A DNA stretch of 64,000 nt, taken from positions 682,001-746,000 of the forward strand of contig NZ_JAPWGL010000003.1 in the NCBI RefSeq assembly GCF_027213645.1. The letters run 5' to 3'. Of the stretch, positions 33,987 through 43,532 are shown one piece after another; position 1 is the first letter of the stretch; each line of letters starts with the position of its first letter. The DNA comes from Pedobacter rhodius (GTDB lineage: Bacteria > Bacteroidota > Bacteroidia > Sphingobacteriales > Sphingobacteriaceae). The position numbers and the translations under genes are program-made. The notes below the pieces were generated by a model. The model saw only the letters and a list, made by a program, of their open reading frames with translations, searched no databases and was not told where the DNA came from.

Positions 33987-35450
33987 ATGGAACAACTTTT
34001 ACTACTTATATTTCTTCCGCTTGCAGGTGCTCTAATTACAGCGTTTGCAGGTAAGTCGGCTAAAATCGTTTCGACCGTAATTTCGGTTGTCTCTTTGGGC
34101 CTGGCTTTGTTCATCGCGTGTAACTTCATTCCAAATGCAAGTACACAATTTGAAGCAAACTTACCATGGATTGCAGATTTGGGCATTCGTTTTCACGCAG
34201 GTATTGATGGTATCAGTATGCTTGTGGTTTTGCTTACTAATTTGTTAATTCCGATTATCATTTTATCAAGCTACAGACACGATTATAAAAATCCATCTGC
34301 TTTTTATGCATTAATTCTATTTATGCAAGCTGGTTTATTGCTGGTATTTACCGCGATGGATGCTTTCTTATTCTACATTGGATGGGAAGCCGCATTAATT
34401 CCAATCTATTTCATCTGCGCATTCTGGGGCGGAAAAGACAGGGTTCGCATTAACATGAAGTTTTTCGTTTATACGATTGCAGGTTCATTATTTATGTTGA
34501 TGGGAATCATCTATCTGTATTTACAAAATCCTGCACACAATTTTGATATTCAGGCATTTTATGCCTTAAACTTAGATAGCGCGCAACAGGGTTGGATTTT
34601 CTGGGCTTTCTTTATTGCCTTTGCGATTAAAATGCCGATTTTTCCTTTCCATACCTGGCAACCCGATACTTATACAGCAGCGCCAACTCAGGGCACCATG
34701 TTGTTATCAGGTATCATGTTGAAAATGGGTATTTACGGTGTCATCAGGTGGTTGTTGCCAATTGTACCAACAGGTGTTCAGGATTGGTCTTGTTTGGCAA
34801 TGGTGCTTTCTATCATAGGAATTGTTTACGCATCGCTAATAGCTTTTACGCAGAAAGACGCTAAACGTTTAGTTGCTTATTCCTCTATTGCTCACGTTGG
34901 TTTAATATCGGCAGGTATTTTTGCATTGAACCAACAAGGTTTACAAGGCGCAATGGTTCAAATGTTAAGTCACGGAATTAATGTAGTTGGTTTGTTCTTC
35001 GTTTTAGATATCATCTTTTCTCGTACAAAAACCAATAAAATTGAAGAATTGGGTGGTATTGCTAAATCAGCGCCACAACTGGCAATTGTTTTCTTAATCA
35101 TTGTTTTAGGAACAGTAGCTTTACCAGGAACAAATGGTTTTATTGGAGAATTCTTGTTGTTAATGGGCGTTTACAATTACGGCATCTGGGCTGCAGCTAT
35201 TGCCGGCTTAACCATCATTTTCGGAGCCGTTTACATGTTGCGCATGTACCAAAACGTAATGCTTGGCAAAACCAATGAATTAACGATTACTTTCACCGAT
35301 ATTCAGGGAACTGAAAAATTGGTTCTTTATATCATTTGTGCATTAATCATCATTTTGGGTGTGTATCCAAAACCATTGTTGCATTTAACAGAGGCATCTG
35401 TACAACATTTATTAGAACAGGTAAATCAAAAATTAACATCAGTAAAATAA
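33987..35450 (+). CDS. nuoM: NADH-quinone oxidoreductase subunit M
   Basis: Second antiporter-like pumping subunit, 487 residues with about 14 helices. Landmarks are FLFYIGWEAALIPIYFICAF, PIFPFHTWQPDTYTAAPTQG and DAKRLVAYSSIAHVGLI. The gap to nuoL is 20 nt and to nuoN 3 nt. Confidence 0.97.
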   Translation: MEQLLLLIFLPLAGALITAFAGKSAKIVSTVISVVSLGLALFIACNFIPNASTQFEANLPWIADLGIRFHAGIDGISMLVVLLTNLLIPIIILSSYRHDYKNPSAFYALILFMQAGLLLVFTAMDAFLFYIGWEAALIPIYFICAFWGGKDRVRINMKFFVYTIAGSLFMLMGIIYLYLQNPAHNFDIQAFYALNLDSAQQGWIFWAFFIAFAIKMPIFPFHTWQPDTYTAAPTQGTMLLSGIMLKMGIYGVIRWLLPIVPTGVQDWSCLAMVLSIIGIVYASLIAFTQKDAKRLVAYSSIAHVGLISAGIFALNQQGLQGAMVQMLSHGINVVGLFFVLDIIFSRTKTNKIEELGGIAKSAPQLAIVFLIIVLGTVALPGTNGFIGEFLLLMGVYNYGIWAAAIAGLTIIFGAVYMLRMYQNVMLGKTNELTITFTDIQGTEKLVLYIICALIIILGVYPKPLLHLTEASVQHLLEQVNQKLTSVK

Positions 35451-35453
35451 GCA

Positions 35454-36827
35454 ATGAATATTATAATAACCATTAGTATAACAGCTTTTATTGTGCTTTA
35501 TGCAGGTTTGTTTAAAGCAAATAAGGCATTATTACCGCTTACCGTTGTTGGCTTACTTACTGCGTTAGGATTTACTTTTTCGGCATGGAATGGCAATGCT
35601 GTTCACTTCGGAATGATGCAGACTGATAATTTTGCCCTTGCATTTTCAGGCGTATGTATTATTGGTACCCTTTTGATTTTCCTTTTAACACAAAACTATT
35701 TTCACGCAAAAAGTGATAACATAGCCGAATACTATACCTTAATTCTTTTTGCCCTTGCAGGGATGATTATGATGGTTTCGTACAAAAATATGGCCATGTT
35801 GTTTGTTGGTCTGGAAATCATGTCTGTAAGTTTATATATCCTTGCCGGTATTCGTAAAAAAGATTTTGCATCTAACGAAGCCTCATTGAAATATTTCCTG
35901 ATGGGTGCTTTTTCTACAGGTTTCTTATTGTTCGGTATCACTTTAATTTATGGTGCTACAGGTTCATTCGATTTAGATAAAATCCAGGCTTATTTAGTAG
36001 ATAACAGTAAAGCGATTTCTCCAATCTTTTATCCCGGCGTAATCCTGATGATGATTGGCTTAAGCTTTAAAGTTGGTGCAGCCCCCTTCCATTTCTGGAC
36101 ACCGGATGTATATGAAGGTTCGCCAACCTTAATTACAACGTTCATGAGTACCGTCGTTAAAACGGCTGGTTTTGCTGCTTTTTTAAGGTTATTCGCCGGA
36201 GCATTTGAGCCACTTCACGATTTCTGGGCTGCGCCCTTAATTGTTATCGTTTGTTTAACTCTATTTATTGGTAACGTTACGGCTTTATTTCAAAAGAACT
36301 TCAAACGTATGCTGGCTTACTCCAGTATTTCTCATGCTGGTTATTTATTGTTCTCTTTGGTTGTAGTTGGCGCTAACTCACAAAATAGTGTGTTGGTTTA
36401 TGCAACAGCTTATACTTTTGCATCAATCATCGCTTTTGCAGTTTTAATTTTAGTAAAACAAAAAACAGGGAACGATAGCTTTGATAGCTTCAATGGCTTA
36501 GGTAAGAAGAATCCTTTGGTTGCCTTATCGCTAACTATTGCTATGCTATCATTGGCAGGTATTCCTCTAACAGCTGGTTTTATCGGTAAATATTTAATGT
36601 TCCTGAACGTAATGGGTGAATACCACACCATTTTAGTTGCTTTTGCAATCCTAAATGCATTAATTGGTTTCTATTACTATTTCAGGGTTATTGTAGCGGT
36701 TTGGTTTAGAGAAGGAGCGGAAACAGAACTTTCAACACCTGCTCAGTACAAAGTTGTTTTACTGGTTTCGGTTGCCATTACGCTAATTTTGGGTATTTAT
36801 CCGGCAATTATTTTAAACCTGATATAG
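35454..36827 (+). CDS. nuoN: NADH-quinone oxidoreductase subunit N
   Basis: Third antiporter-like pumping subunit, 457 residues. Landmarks are MAMLFVGLEIMSVSLYILAG, AAPFHFWTPDVYEGSPT and FKRMLAYSSISHAGYLLFSL. It is the last gene of the nuo operon. No terminator is evident in the 48 nt before the DedA gene, so read-through into the next genes is possible. Confidence 0.97.
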   Translation: MNIIITISITAFIVLYAGLFKANKALLPLTVVGLLTALGFTFSAWNGNAVHFGMMQTDNFALAFSGVCIIGTLLIFLLTQNYFHAKSDNIAEYYTLILFALAGMIMMVSYKNMAMLFVGLEIMSVSLYILAGIRKKDFASNEASLKYFLMGAFSTGFLLFGITLIYGATGSFDLDKIQAYLVDNSKAISPIFYPGVILMMIGLSFKVGAAPFHFWTPDVYEGSPTLITTFMSTVVKTAGFAAFLRLFAGAFEPLHDFWAAPLIVIVCLTLFIGNVTALFQKNFKRMLAYSSISHAGYLLFSLVVVGANSQNSVLVYATAYTFASIIAFAVLILVKQKTGNDSFDSFNGLGKKNPLVALSLTIAMLSLAGIPLTAGFIGKYLMFLNVMGEYHTILVAFAILNALIGFYYYFRVIVAVWFREGAETELSTPAQYKVVLLVSVAITLILGIYPAIILNLI

Positions 36828-36875
36828 GTATACACTTGTTTGATAATTATTTGTAGTTTTACGAATAATTGAAAT

Positions 36876-37526
36876 ATGCACGATTTTTGGACTAACCTGC
36901 ATCAGCTAATTGACCCCGAGAAATTATTGAGGGAGGGCGGTTTCTATCTCGTTATATTCGTGATTTATGCTGAGACAGGATTATTCTTCGGCTTTTTTCT
37001 CCCGGGCGATTATTTATTGTTTTTAGCCGGAATGTTTGTTGCAACAGGCAAACTTGATGTAAATATTGCAGTTCTTTTAGCCGGTTTATGTATAGCCGCT
37101 ATTTCGGGTAACTTTACAGGTTATTGGTTCGGGCGGAAAACAGGCCCAGTGTTATATACCAGGAAAGACAGTTTCTTTTTTAAAAAAAAGTATCTTAAAG
37201 CAGCCGAAGATTATTATAACAAACAAGGTGCCTTTGCATTAATTATGGGCAGATTTGTTCCGATAGTCAGAACTTTTGCACCGATTTTTGCTGGAGTCGT
37301 AAAACTAGACTTTAAAAAATTTGCTTTTTATAATATCATAGGCGGTGTGCTTTGGATTTGCTCCCTCACATTATTAGGTTATTTTTTGGGCAAAAGATTT
37401 GAGAAAGAGATAAATCATTATTTATTATATATTATTATTGGCTTTATCGTGATAACAACTATCCCTTTATTGATTACCTTTGTAAAAAGTAAAGTAAAAA
37501 GCCCTGAAGAGGAAAAGACAGATTAA
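36876..37526 (+). CDS. DedA family membrane protein
   Basis: Inner-membrane protein of 216 residues in the DedA/SNARE-associated family, thought to act as lipid flippase or in membrane homeostasis. Landmarks are FGFFLPGDYLLFLAGMFVA, GNFTGYWFGRKTG and the conserved GRFVPIVRTFAPIFAGV. About five hydrophobic segments are present. It is 6 nt before the pyrophosphatase gene and probably starts a run of co-transcribed housekeeping genes. Confidence 0.92.
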   Translation: MHDFWTNLHQLIDPEKLLREGGFYLVIFVIYAETGLFFGFFLPGDYLLFLAGMFVATGKLDVNIAVLLAGLCIAAISGNFTGYWFGRKTGPVLYTRKDSFFFKKKYLKAAEDYYNKQGAFALIMGRFVPIVRTFAPIFAGVVKLDFKKFAFYNIIGGVLWICSLTLLGYFLGKRFEKEINHYLLYIIIGFIVITTIPLLITFVKSKVKSPEEEKTD

Positions 37527-37532
37527 ATTAAA

Positions 37533-38084
37533 ATGGCAAAAGACGATCACCACGCATGGCATAGCGTATCTCCCGGTAAAAACGTTCCGGAAATTGTAAA
37601 TGCAATTATAGAAATTCCAAAAGGCTCAAAAGCCAAATATGAAATAGATAAAGAATCTGGTTTAATTAAGTTAGACAGGGTTCTTTTTTCATCAGTAATG
37701 TACCCGGCTAATTATGGATTTATCCCGCAAACGTATTGCGACGATAAAGACCCTTTAGATATATTAGTGCTTTGCTCTGTTGATGTGTACCCAATGACAT
37801 TAATTGAAGCAAAAGTTGTAGGGGTAATGCATATGGTTGATAATGGTGAACAAGATGATAAAATTATAGCTGTTGCAGCACATGACATGTCAGTTAACTA
37901 TATTAATGATTTAGATGAGTTACCACCTCACCAGATGAAAGAAATTGTTCGCTTCTTTCAGGATTATAAAGCATTAGAAGAGAAAAACGTAACTATCGAA
38001 CATTTATTAGGTGTTCGTTATGCACATAAAGTTATCAGAGAAAGTATAGAACTTTACAATACAACATTTAGAGAATTAGCTTAA
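37533..38084 (+). CDS. ppa: Inorganic pyrophosphatase (family I)
   Basis: Hydrolyses pyrophosphate to two phosphates and so drives biosynthetic reactions in the cytoplasm. The 183-residue length is typical. The family signature [12 protein letters not shown] is present, with [17 protein letters not shown] before it and metal-binding Asp residues in [10 protein letters not shown]. It overlaps the next gene by one base. Confidence 0.96.
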   Translation: MAKDDHHAWHSVSPGKNVPEIVNAIIEIPKGSKAKYEIDKESGLIKLDRVLFSSVMYPANYGFIPQTYCDDKDPLDILVLCSVDVYPMTLIEAKVVGVMHMVDNGEQDDKIIAVAAHDMSVNYINDLDELPPHQMKEIVRFFQDYKALEEKNVTIEHLLGVRYAHKVIRESIELYNTTFRELA

Positions 38085-39508
38085 TGGATTTACCCACGGT
38101 CTGTTTGTTTTTCAATTTAGAGCTAAGTGCAATTCTACCGGCAAACGTAGTATTGGTTGCCCTGCAAGATCCTGATACGGGTTCTGTGGGATGGAGGTTG
38201 TTCTTCGCATTATTTTTGGTGCTTTTAAACGGATTTTTTGTTGCTGCAGAATTTGCAATTGTAAAAGTTCGTGCATCTCAAATAGAAATTAAAGCAAAAT
38301 CAGGAAGCCGTGTCGGTAAAATGGCTAAGGGAATCATCCACAACCTTGATGGATACCTGGCCGCCACTCAATTGGGTATAACGCTTGCCTCACTTGGTTT
38401 GGGTTGGGTAGGGGAAGGCGTTATGCATACCATCTTTAAAAATCTTTTTGACAGTTTACACTGGGGTTTCAGCGATACATTTATCCATTCAGCATCAACG
38501 GTCGTTGCTTTTTCAGTAATTACAATAATGCATATCGTTTTTGGCGAATTGGCTCCGAAATCTTTTGCAATACAAAGACCAGTAGCAACTACTTTATTTG
38601 TTGCCATTCCGCTACAGATTTTTTACATCGTTTTCAGGCCGTTTATATGGACATTAAATAGTTTAGCTGCGGTTATTTTAAAACCTTTTGGCATCGATAC
38701 TTCGGGCGGCCATGAATCCCTGCACAGTACTGAAGAACTTCAATATCTGTTAGACCAGGGAAAAGAAAGTGGGGCTTTGGATAATAATGAACATGAACTG
38801 ATTAAAAACGTTTTCGACTTTAATGAACGCGTGGTTAAAAATATCATGGTGCCGAGAACAAAAATCTCCGGTATCGAATTAACTTCTCCAAAAGAAGAGG
38901 TAGTTGACACCATTATAAAAGAAGGCTATTCCCGTTTACCGGTTTATGATGAGATTATGGATAAAATTGTTGGCATTATCCATGCGAAAGACATTTTACC
39001 GCTGGTTGCATCCGGCAATCAAAACTGGACGGTAAATGACATTATCCGTAAGCCTTATTTCGTTACAGAAACTAAGAAAATCAATGATTTGATGAGCGAG
39101 CTGCAAAGCAATCGCATTCAAATCGCAATTGTTTTAGATGAATTTGGTGGAACTGCAGGTATGGTTACCTTAGAAGACATTGTTGAGGAACTGGTTGGTG
39201 AAATTCAGGATGAGTATGATGAAGAAAAACCATTGGTTGAAAAAATATCTGATAATGAGTTTATTGTAAATGCTTTTGCAACCGTTTATGATGTGAATGA
39301 ATATTTGCCTCACGATTTGCCGGAAGATGAAGATTTTGATACCATTGGTGGTTTAGTATCTCATGTATTTGAACGTATCCCCGAGGTTGGTGAAAGTAAT
39401 GAATCTTACGGCTATCTGTTTACTATTTTAAAGAAGACAGAACAAAACATCGAAACAATTAAATTAGAGTTGGTTATAAATAAAGGAGATATGGTTGATA
39501 ATCATTAA
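38084..39508 (+). CDS. CorC/HlyC family (CNNM plus CBS) transporter-like protein
   Basis: Membrane protein of 474 residues. The order is a CNNM/DUF21 domain with about four helices (roughly 30-205, containing NGFFVAAEFAIVKVRASQIE), a CBS-domain pair (about 225-345, with MVPRTKISGIEL and IAIVLDEFGGTAGMVTLEDI), and a C-terminal CorC_HlyC domain (about 360-470). Family members are linked to magnesium and cobalt handling. Despite the family name, a role in haemolysis is not implied. It starts within the ppa stop codon. Confidence 0.92.
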   Translation: MDLPTVCLFFNLELSAILPANVVLVALQDPDTGSVGWRLFFALFLVLLNGFFVAAEFAIVKVRASQIEIKAKSGSRVGKMAKGIIHNLDGYLAATQLGITLASLGLGWVGEGVMHTIFKNLFDSLHWGFSDTFIHSASTVVAFSVITIMHIVFGELAPKSFAIQRPVATTLFVAIPLQIFYIVFRPFIWTLNSLAAVILKPFGIDTSGGHESLHSTEELQYLLDQGKESGALDNNEHELIKNVFDFNERVVKNIMVPRTKISGIELTSPKEEVVDTIIKEGYSRLPVYDEIMDKIVGIIHAKDILPLVASGNQNWTVNDIIRKPYFVTETKKINDLMSELQSNRIQIAIVLDEFGGTAGMVTLEDIVEELVGEIQDEYDEEKPLVEKISDNEFIVNAFATVYDVNEYLPHDLPEDEDFDTIGGLVSHVFERIPEVGESNESYGYLFTILKKTEQNIETIKLELVINKGDMVDNH

Positions 39509-39516
39509 TTTCAACT

Positions 39517-40221
39517 ATGCATATTTTTTATACACCTGATATAAATCAAAATTCATATACCCTTAACGAAGAAGAAAGCAAACATTGCGTAAGGGTTTTA
39601 CGCTTACCTATCGGTTCGCTGGTAAATCTTGTTGATGGTAAAGGTGGATTTTATACCGCTGAAATCACATCAGATAACCCTAAAAAAGTAAGCCTGTCTG
39701 TTTTAAAGGTTGAAAAAGAATTTCATAAAAGAAATCACTACCTGCATATTGCCGTTGCACCAACAAAAAATATAGATAGAATTGAATGGTTTTTAGAAAA
39801 GGCAACTGAGCTTGGAATTGATGAAATTACACCTATCATTACGAATAGATCGGAACGTCGGATTGTAAAAGAAGACAGGTTAAATAAAGTGATTACTTCT
39901 GCGGTTAAACAATCTATTAAAGCCTATCACCCCAAATTGAATGATGCGATTTCTTACGAGGCCTTCATGAAAACTTCTTTTGAAGGAGATAAGCTAATTG
40001 CACATTGTATTGATAATGAAGAGAAGAAGTATATCTCAGATTTAGTAGCGCCACATCAAAAATATTTAATCCTTATTGGTCCTGAAGGCGATTTTACGCC
40101 GGAAGAAGTTGATTTAGCTTTGAATAAAGACTTCAAAGCTTTAACTTTAGGAGAAAACAGGTTGCGCACAGAAACCGCTGCACTGGCTGTTTGTTTTGAA
40201 GTAAATTACCTTAACCGATAA
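39517..40221 (+). CDS. rsmE: 16S rRNA (uracil-1498-N3)-methyltransferase
   Basis: Methylates U1498 of 16S rRNA using S-adenosylmethionine, 234 residues. It has an N-terminal PUA-like domain (SKHCVRVLRL) and a C-terminal SPOUT knot fold. The knot motifs are LIGPEGDFTPEEV and LTLGENRLRTETAAL, which form the cofactor site. It is 8 nt behind the CorC-like gene. Confidence 0.95.
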   Translation: MHIFYTPDINQNSYTLNEEESKHCVRVLRLPIGSLVNLVDGKGGFYTAEITSDNPKKVSLSVLKVEKEFHKRNHYLHIAVAPTKNIDRIEWFLEKATELGIDEITPIITNRSERRIVKEDRLNKVITSAVKQSIKAYHPKLNDAISYEAFMKTSFEGDKLIAHCIDNEEKKYISDLVAPHQKYLILIGPEGDFTPEEVDLALNKDFKALTLGENRLRTETAALAVCFEVNYLNR

Positions 40222-40226
40222 TCAAT

Positions 40227-40928
40227 TTGAAGTTTCCAAGCATCAATTTTCAGTTTTCTAAAGTAAGGTTATTACTGTCTAGCTTTGGCCTTTTGGCCTT
40301 AGTCTTTATTCTTTATGCTTTCAGCGCTGTTCCCTCTTACCGAATGGCCAAGCTAAAATATAATGGCGGAGGCGATTGGTATGCCGATAGGACAGCACTT
40401 CCGAATTTAATTGCTTTTTGCAATACAAATCTTAAAACAAATTTTTATCCTGAAGAAAGTATTGTTGAAGTTGGTTCGAAAGAATTGTTTAGTTATCCTT
40501 TTGTTTACATGACGGGGCATGGAAATGTTATTTTCAGCGACCAGGAAGTTAAAAATTTGAGGCAATATTTAACCGGAGGGGGTTTTGTGCATATTGATGA
40601 TAACTATGGTTTGGATAAATTTATCAGGCCGCAGATGAAAAAAGTATTTCCTGAACTGGAATTTGTGGAGTTACCTGCCAATCATGTCTTGTATAATCAA
40701 AAATTTAAATTTCCGAACGGTTTGCCTAAAATTCATGAGCACGATAATAAACGACCTCAGGGATTCGCTTTAATATATAAAGGCAGAGTCGTTTGTTATT
40801 ACACATTTGAATGCGATTTGGGAAACGGCTGGGAGGATTTCGGCACTTATCCCGAAGATACGCAGGAAACACGTTCAAAAGCGCTTAAAATGGGCGCTAA
40901 TTTAGTTCAGTACGCTTTAACACAATAA
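40227..40928 (+). CDS. DUF4159 domain-containing membrane-anchored protein
   Basis: A 233-residue protein of the DUF4159 family, function unknown. An N-terminal membrane helix (about residues 13-33) anchors a periplasmic domain. The family motifs are YPFVYMTGHGNVIFS, LTGGGFVHIDDNYG and NHVLYNQKF. In other Bacteroidota the domain also occurs in larger membrane proteins near MoxR-type ATPases; none is present here. The start is TTG at 40227, 5 nt after rsmE. It is 1 nt before the biotin-carrier gene. Confidence 0.9.
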   Translation: MKFPSINFQFSKVRLLLSSFGLLALVFILYAFSAVPSYRMAKLKYNGGGDWYADRTALPNLIAFCNTNLKTNFYPEESIVEVGSKELFSYPFVYMTGHGNVIFSDQEVKNLRQYLTGGGFVHIDDNYGLDKFIRPQMKKVFPELEFVELPANHVLYNQKFKFPNGLPKIHEHDNKRPQGFALIYKGRVVCYYTFECDLGNGWEDFGTYPEDTQETRSKALKMGANLVQYALTQ

Positions 40929-40929
40929 T

Positions 40930-41430
40930 ATGTACAAAGTAAAAGTTAATGATAAATTCCATTATAATGTGGATACAAAGGGCGCAGAAGTTTTATTAAA
41001 CAGCGAGCCTCTACATATTGATGTAAGTGATTTAGGAAATAATCTTTCCAATATAATTTATAACAACAAATCATTTAACACAGAAGTTGTAGAACTGAAT
41101 AAGGCAGAGAAATTCTGCATTATAAAGGTTAATGGAAACACTTATAAAGTCGATGTAGAAGATCAGTTTGATCAATTATTAAAGCAATTGGGGCTTGATA
41201 AATTAGCTTTAAATAAAGTAGCAGAAATAAAAGCACCTATGCCCGGGCTGGTTTTGAATGTTAAGGTAACTGAAGGCGAGGAGATTAAAAAAGGGGATAA
41301 TTTGTTGATACTGGAAGCAATGAAAATGGAGAACATCTTAAAATCCCCATCAGATGGCATCATAAAGAAAATATTAGTAAAACAAAACGATAAGGTTGAA
41401 AAGAATCAGGTCCTTATTCAATTTAAATAG
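40930..41430 (+). CDS. Biotin carboxyl carrier domain protein
   Basis: A 166-residue protein with a C-terminal biotinyl/lipoyl domain (about residues 95-166). The biotin-accepting lysine is in LEAMKMEN, preceded by APMPGLVLNVKV. The N-terminal half is a small beta-rich domain like that of propionyl/acyl-CoA or oxaloacetate decarboxylase carrier subunits. It probably carries CO2 for an acyl-CoA carboxylase whose other subunits are not in this window. It is the last gene before a terminator. Confidence 0.9.
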   Translation: MYKVKVNDKFHYNVDTKGAEVLLNSEPLHIDVSDLGNNLSNIIYNNKSFNTEVVELNKAEKFCIIKVNGNTYKVDVEDQFDQLLKQLGLDKLALNKVAEIKAPMPGLVLNVKVTEGEEIKKGDNLLILEAMKMENILKSPSDGIIKKILVKQNDKVEKNQVLIQFK

Positions 41431-41448
41431 CTGTTTAAGTTTTTAGCA

Positions 41449-41481
41449 AAAAAAAGTCCCGATTTTGTCGGGACTTTTTTT
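41449..41481. terminator. Bidirectional terminator between biotin-carrier gene and gldJ
   Basis: AAAAAGTCCCGA, loop TTTTG, TCGGGACTTTTTTT. A-rich and T-rich flanks allow use by both converging genes. It resembles the exbD/metK terminator in loop and length. Confidence 0.88.
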
Positions 41482-41485
41482 GTTT

Positions 41486-43144
41486 TTATCGTCTAGGATT
41501 AAACGGCTTTTCTTTGATCTGTTTAAAGTTTCTTTTGCCTGCTGTACTAATTTCCGGAGCACCAAGCATTGTCATTGCGCAACGAAACCCGATTTCAGCT
41601 GATGCTTCATCCTGTTGAAGGAAACGGCGGGTTGCCGGATTTAACCAGTAAGCCATATCATTCCATGAACCGCCTTTATAAACCCTTGATTTATCATTAA
41701 CCAGAGAAACACCTTCTTCATTTAACAGTTTATTCTGTCTATCGCGATAGCCTCTTTCATCCGCCTGATAAGAAGTTACCATGGCTTTCGGATCAGGTGA
41801 TTTTGCAATTGAATCTGCACGTTTTGCTAACGCCTGCTTTTCTGCCCAGGTTAATTTTTTTCCGGAATAAGCATTTTCCTTAATAGGCTTACCATATTTG
41901 TCTAAAGCAATTTTACCATTAGCGGCATCTGCAAGTTGCTTATCCTGAAACTGGTTACCACGGTATGGATTAAACGCTTCAGCATCGGTAAATGTTCCCG
42001 TACGATAAACATCATTTACCCATTCATTAACATTACCTGCCATGTTATATAAACCAAAATCGTTTGGAGCATAATAACGAACCGGGGCTGTTAAATCTGC
42101 TTTATCATTTAATGAACCGCCAACACCCATGTAATCGCCAGGCGCTCTTTTAAAGTTAGCCTGCACCAAACCTCTGGTTTTTTTTGCAGCAGAACTAACA
42201 CCAAGGCCGTTCCATGGATAAATTTTATTCTGGTTGATGTTTTCGTATTCAGTATTGCCAATTAAGCCTAAAGCAGCATATTCCCATTCGGCTTCTGTTG
42301 GTAAACGATAAGGCTGCATAATTACACCATCTTCCAGAGTCGCATTTCTTGTTGGAACAGCATTACCACCTCTTCCGCCTGCAGCGCCAACAGATGCGCC
42401 TGCTTTTGCATTATAATCTTTTGGTGCATTTCTACCCTTATCGTCATATTGGCCATTCAGATAAGCATCAGTATTAAAAGGTTTATCTGGTCTTGCAGCG
42501 GTTGTGGTGCCGGTTGTTGTGTTACCACCGCCAGATTTATTTGAAGCGGCTAAAGTTTTATAATCCGTTAAAATACCCTTCTGACGTAAAATATATTCAT
42601 TGGCTTGCGAAGTTCTCCATTCACAGAAACGAGACGCTTGTTCCCAACTTACACCTACTACAGGATAGTCTCTGTAAGCGGGGTGTCTTAAATAATTATC
42701 TACATAAGGTTCATTGTATGATAACGCCCGGCGCCAAACTAATGTATCGGGTAGTTCATTATAATAATATTCGCGATCTTCAGGATAGCTTGTTCTAATC
42801 CAGTGTAAATATTCCAACCAGTCTGTATTCGAAACCTCTGTTTCGTCCATATAAAACGAAGGAACAGTAACCTGTCTTTTATAGTTATAGATATTCGGTT
42901 CAACACCCGGAACTTCAATTGCACTGCCGCCTACAACCAAAACACCACCTTCAATCGGGATTAAGCCCGGTCCGGGAGCGCGTTTGTATTTGCTTGCTAC
43001 AGCGAAACTGCCATAAGTTTTATTATTCTTATCAGCATAAGGAATCCCTGTCTTACTGGAAACACCTCCTTTATTACTTCCACAAGAAGAAAGTAATAAA
43101 GCGATGGCAAAACAAGAAAAAGAATATAGTAATTGTTTTTTCAT
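41486..43144 (-). CDS. gldJ: Gliding motility/type IX secretion lipoprotein GldJ
   Basis: Outer-envelope lipoprotein of the type IX secretion/gliding machinery, 552 residues. A lipoprotein signal peptide ends in ALLLSSCGSN (lipid Cys near 21). The rest is a formylglycine-generating-enzyme-like (SUMF1) fold split by a low-complexity Gly/Thr/Asn insert (about 205-270). Landmarks are SFYMDETEVSNTDWLEYLHW, MAGNVNEWVNDVYR and YKGGSWNDMAYWLNPATRR. GldJ and GldK share this fold; length, signal and proximity to porV favour GldJ. It is transcribed alone and is divergent from porV. Confidence 0.88.
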   Translation of the reverse strand: MKKQLLYSFSCFAIALLLSSCGSNKGGVSSKTGIPYADKNNKTYGSFAVASKYKRAPGPGLIPIEGGVLVVGGSAIEVPGVEPNIYNYKRQVTVPSFYMDETEVSNTDWLEYLHWIRTSYPEDREYYYNELPDTLVWRRALSYNEPYVDNYLRHPAYRDYPVVGVSWEQASRFCEWRTSQANEYILRQKGILTDYKTLAASNKSGGGNTTTGTTTAARPDKPFNTDAYLNGQYDDKGRNAPKDYNAKAGASVGAAGGRGGNAVPTRNATLEDGVIMQPYRLPTEAEWEYAALGLIGNTEYENINQNKIYPWNGLGVSSAAKKTRGLVQANFKRAPGDYMGVGGSLNDKADLTAPVRYYAPNDFGLYNMAGNVNEWVNDVYRTGTFTDAEAFNPYRGNQFQDKQLADAANGKIALDKYGKPIKENAYSGKKLTWAEKQALAKRADSIAKSPDPKAMVTSYQADERGYRDRQNKLLNEEGVSLVNDKSRVYKGGSWNDMAYWLNPATRRFLQQDEASAEIGFRCAMTMLGAPEISTAGKRNFKQIKEKPFNPRR

Positions 43145-43532
43145 AAAATGCTGTATAATATGAACCAGGGCTCATTTAAATGATAAAATTACGGAAATTT
43201 AAATGATTTAATAAATTTTGTACCAATAAATGTTTTGAATGTGTTTTTTTAAGCAAAACGTATTAACTATCAATGTATTGTATATTTGTTAAAATACTTT
43301 AATAAAACCTCAAAATACGATTTTTAAGCGACAGTTTTAATATAGTATTCAGGATAATTTGATTGGTCATTTAACGTTCATAAATATCTGATAGAAAAGT
43401 CGTAGTTTTAGTTAGTGAAAAATTCAAAATGCGTAAGTTTACTGTAAAATATAATTTTGAACTTTACGTTTGATAATAAATATATTCGGCAAAAATATTA
43501 ACTTACAAAAATCTTATTTACGTACCTTAAGA
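43145..43532. promoter_or_regulatory. Divergent regulatory region gldJ/porV
   Basis: This AT-rich gap of about 390 nt must hold promoters for both genes. Candidate -7 elements on the plus strand are TATATTTG (43281-43288), TAATTTTG (43452-43459) and TACGTTTG (43465-43472); none has a clear -33 TTTG at standard spacing. No gene is visible. Confidence 0.4.

Noticed and set aside
42493-42798. 101-codon plus-strand ORF within gldJ
   Set aside because: Antisense shadow of a well-supported gene with no protein character of its own.
41486-43144. Sulfatase-activating formylglycine-generating enzyme
   Set aside because: The fold is shared, but the lipoprotein signal, length, low-complexity insert and neighbouring porV favour GldJ, and no sulfatase is nearby.
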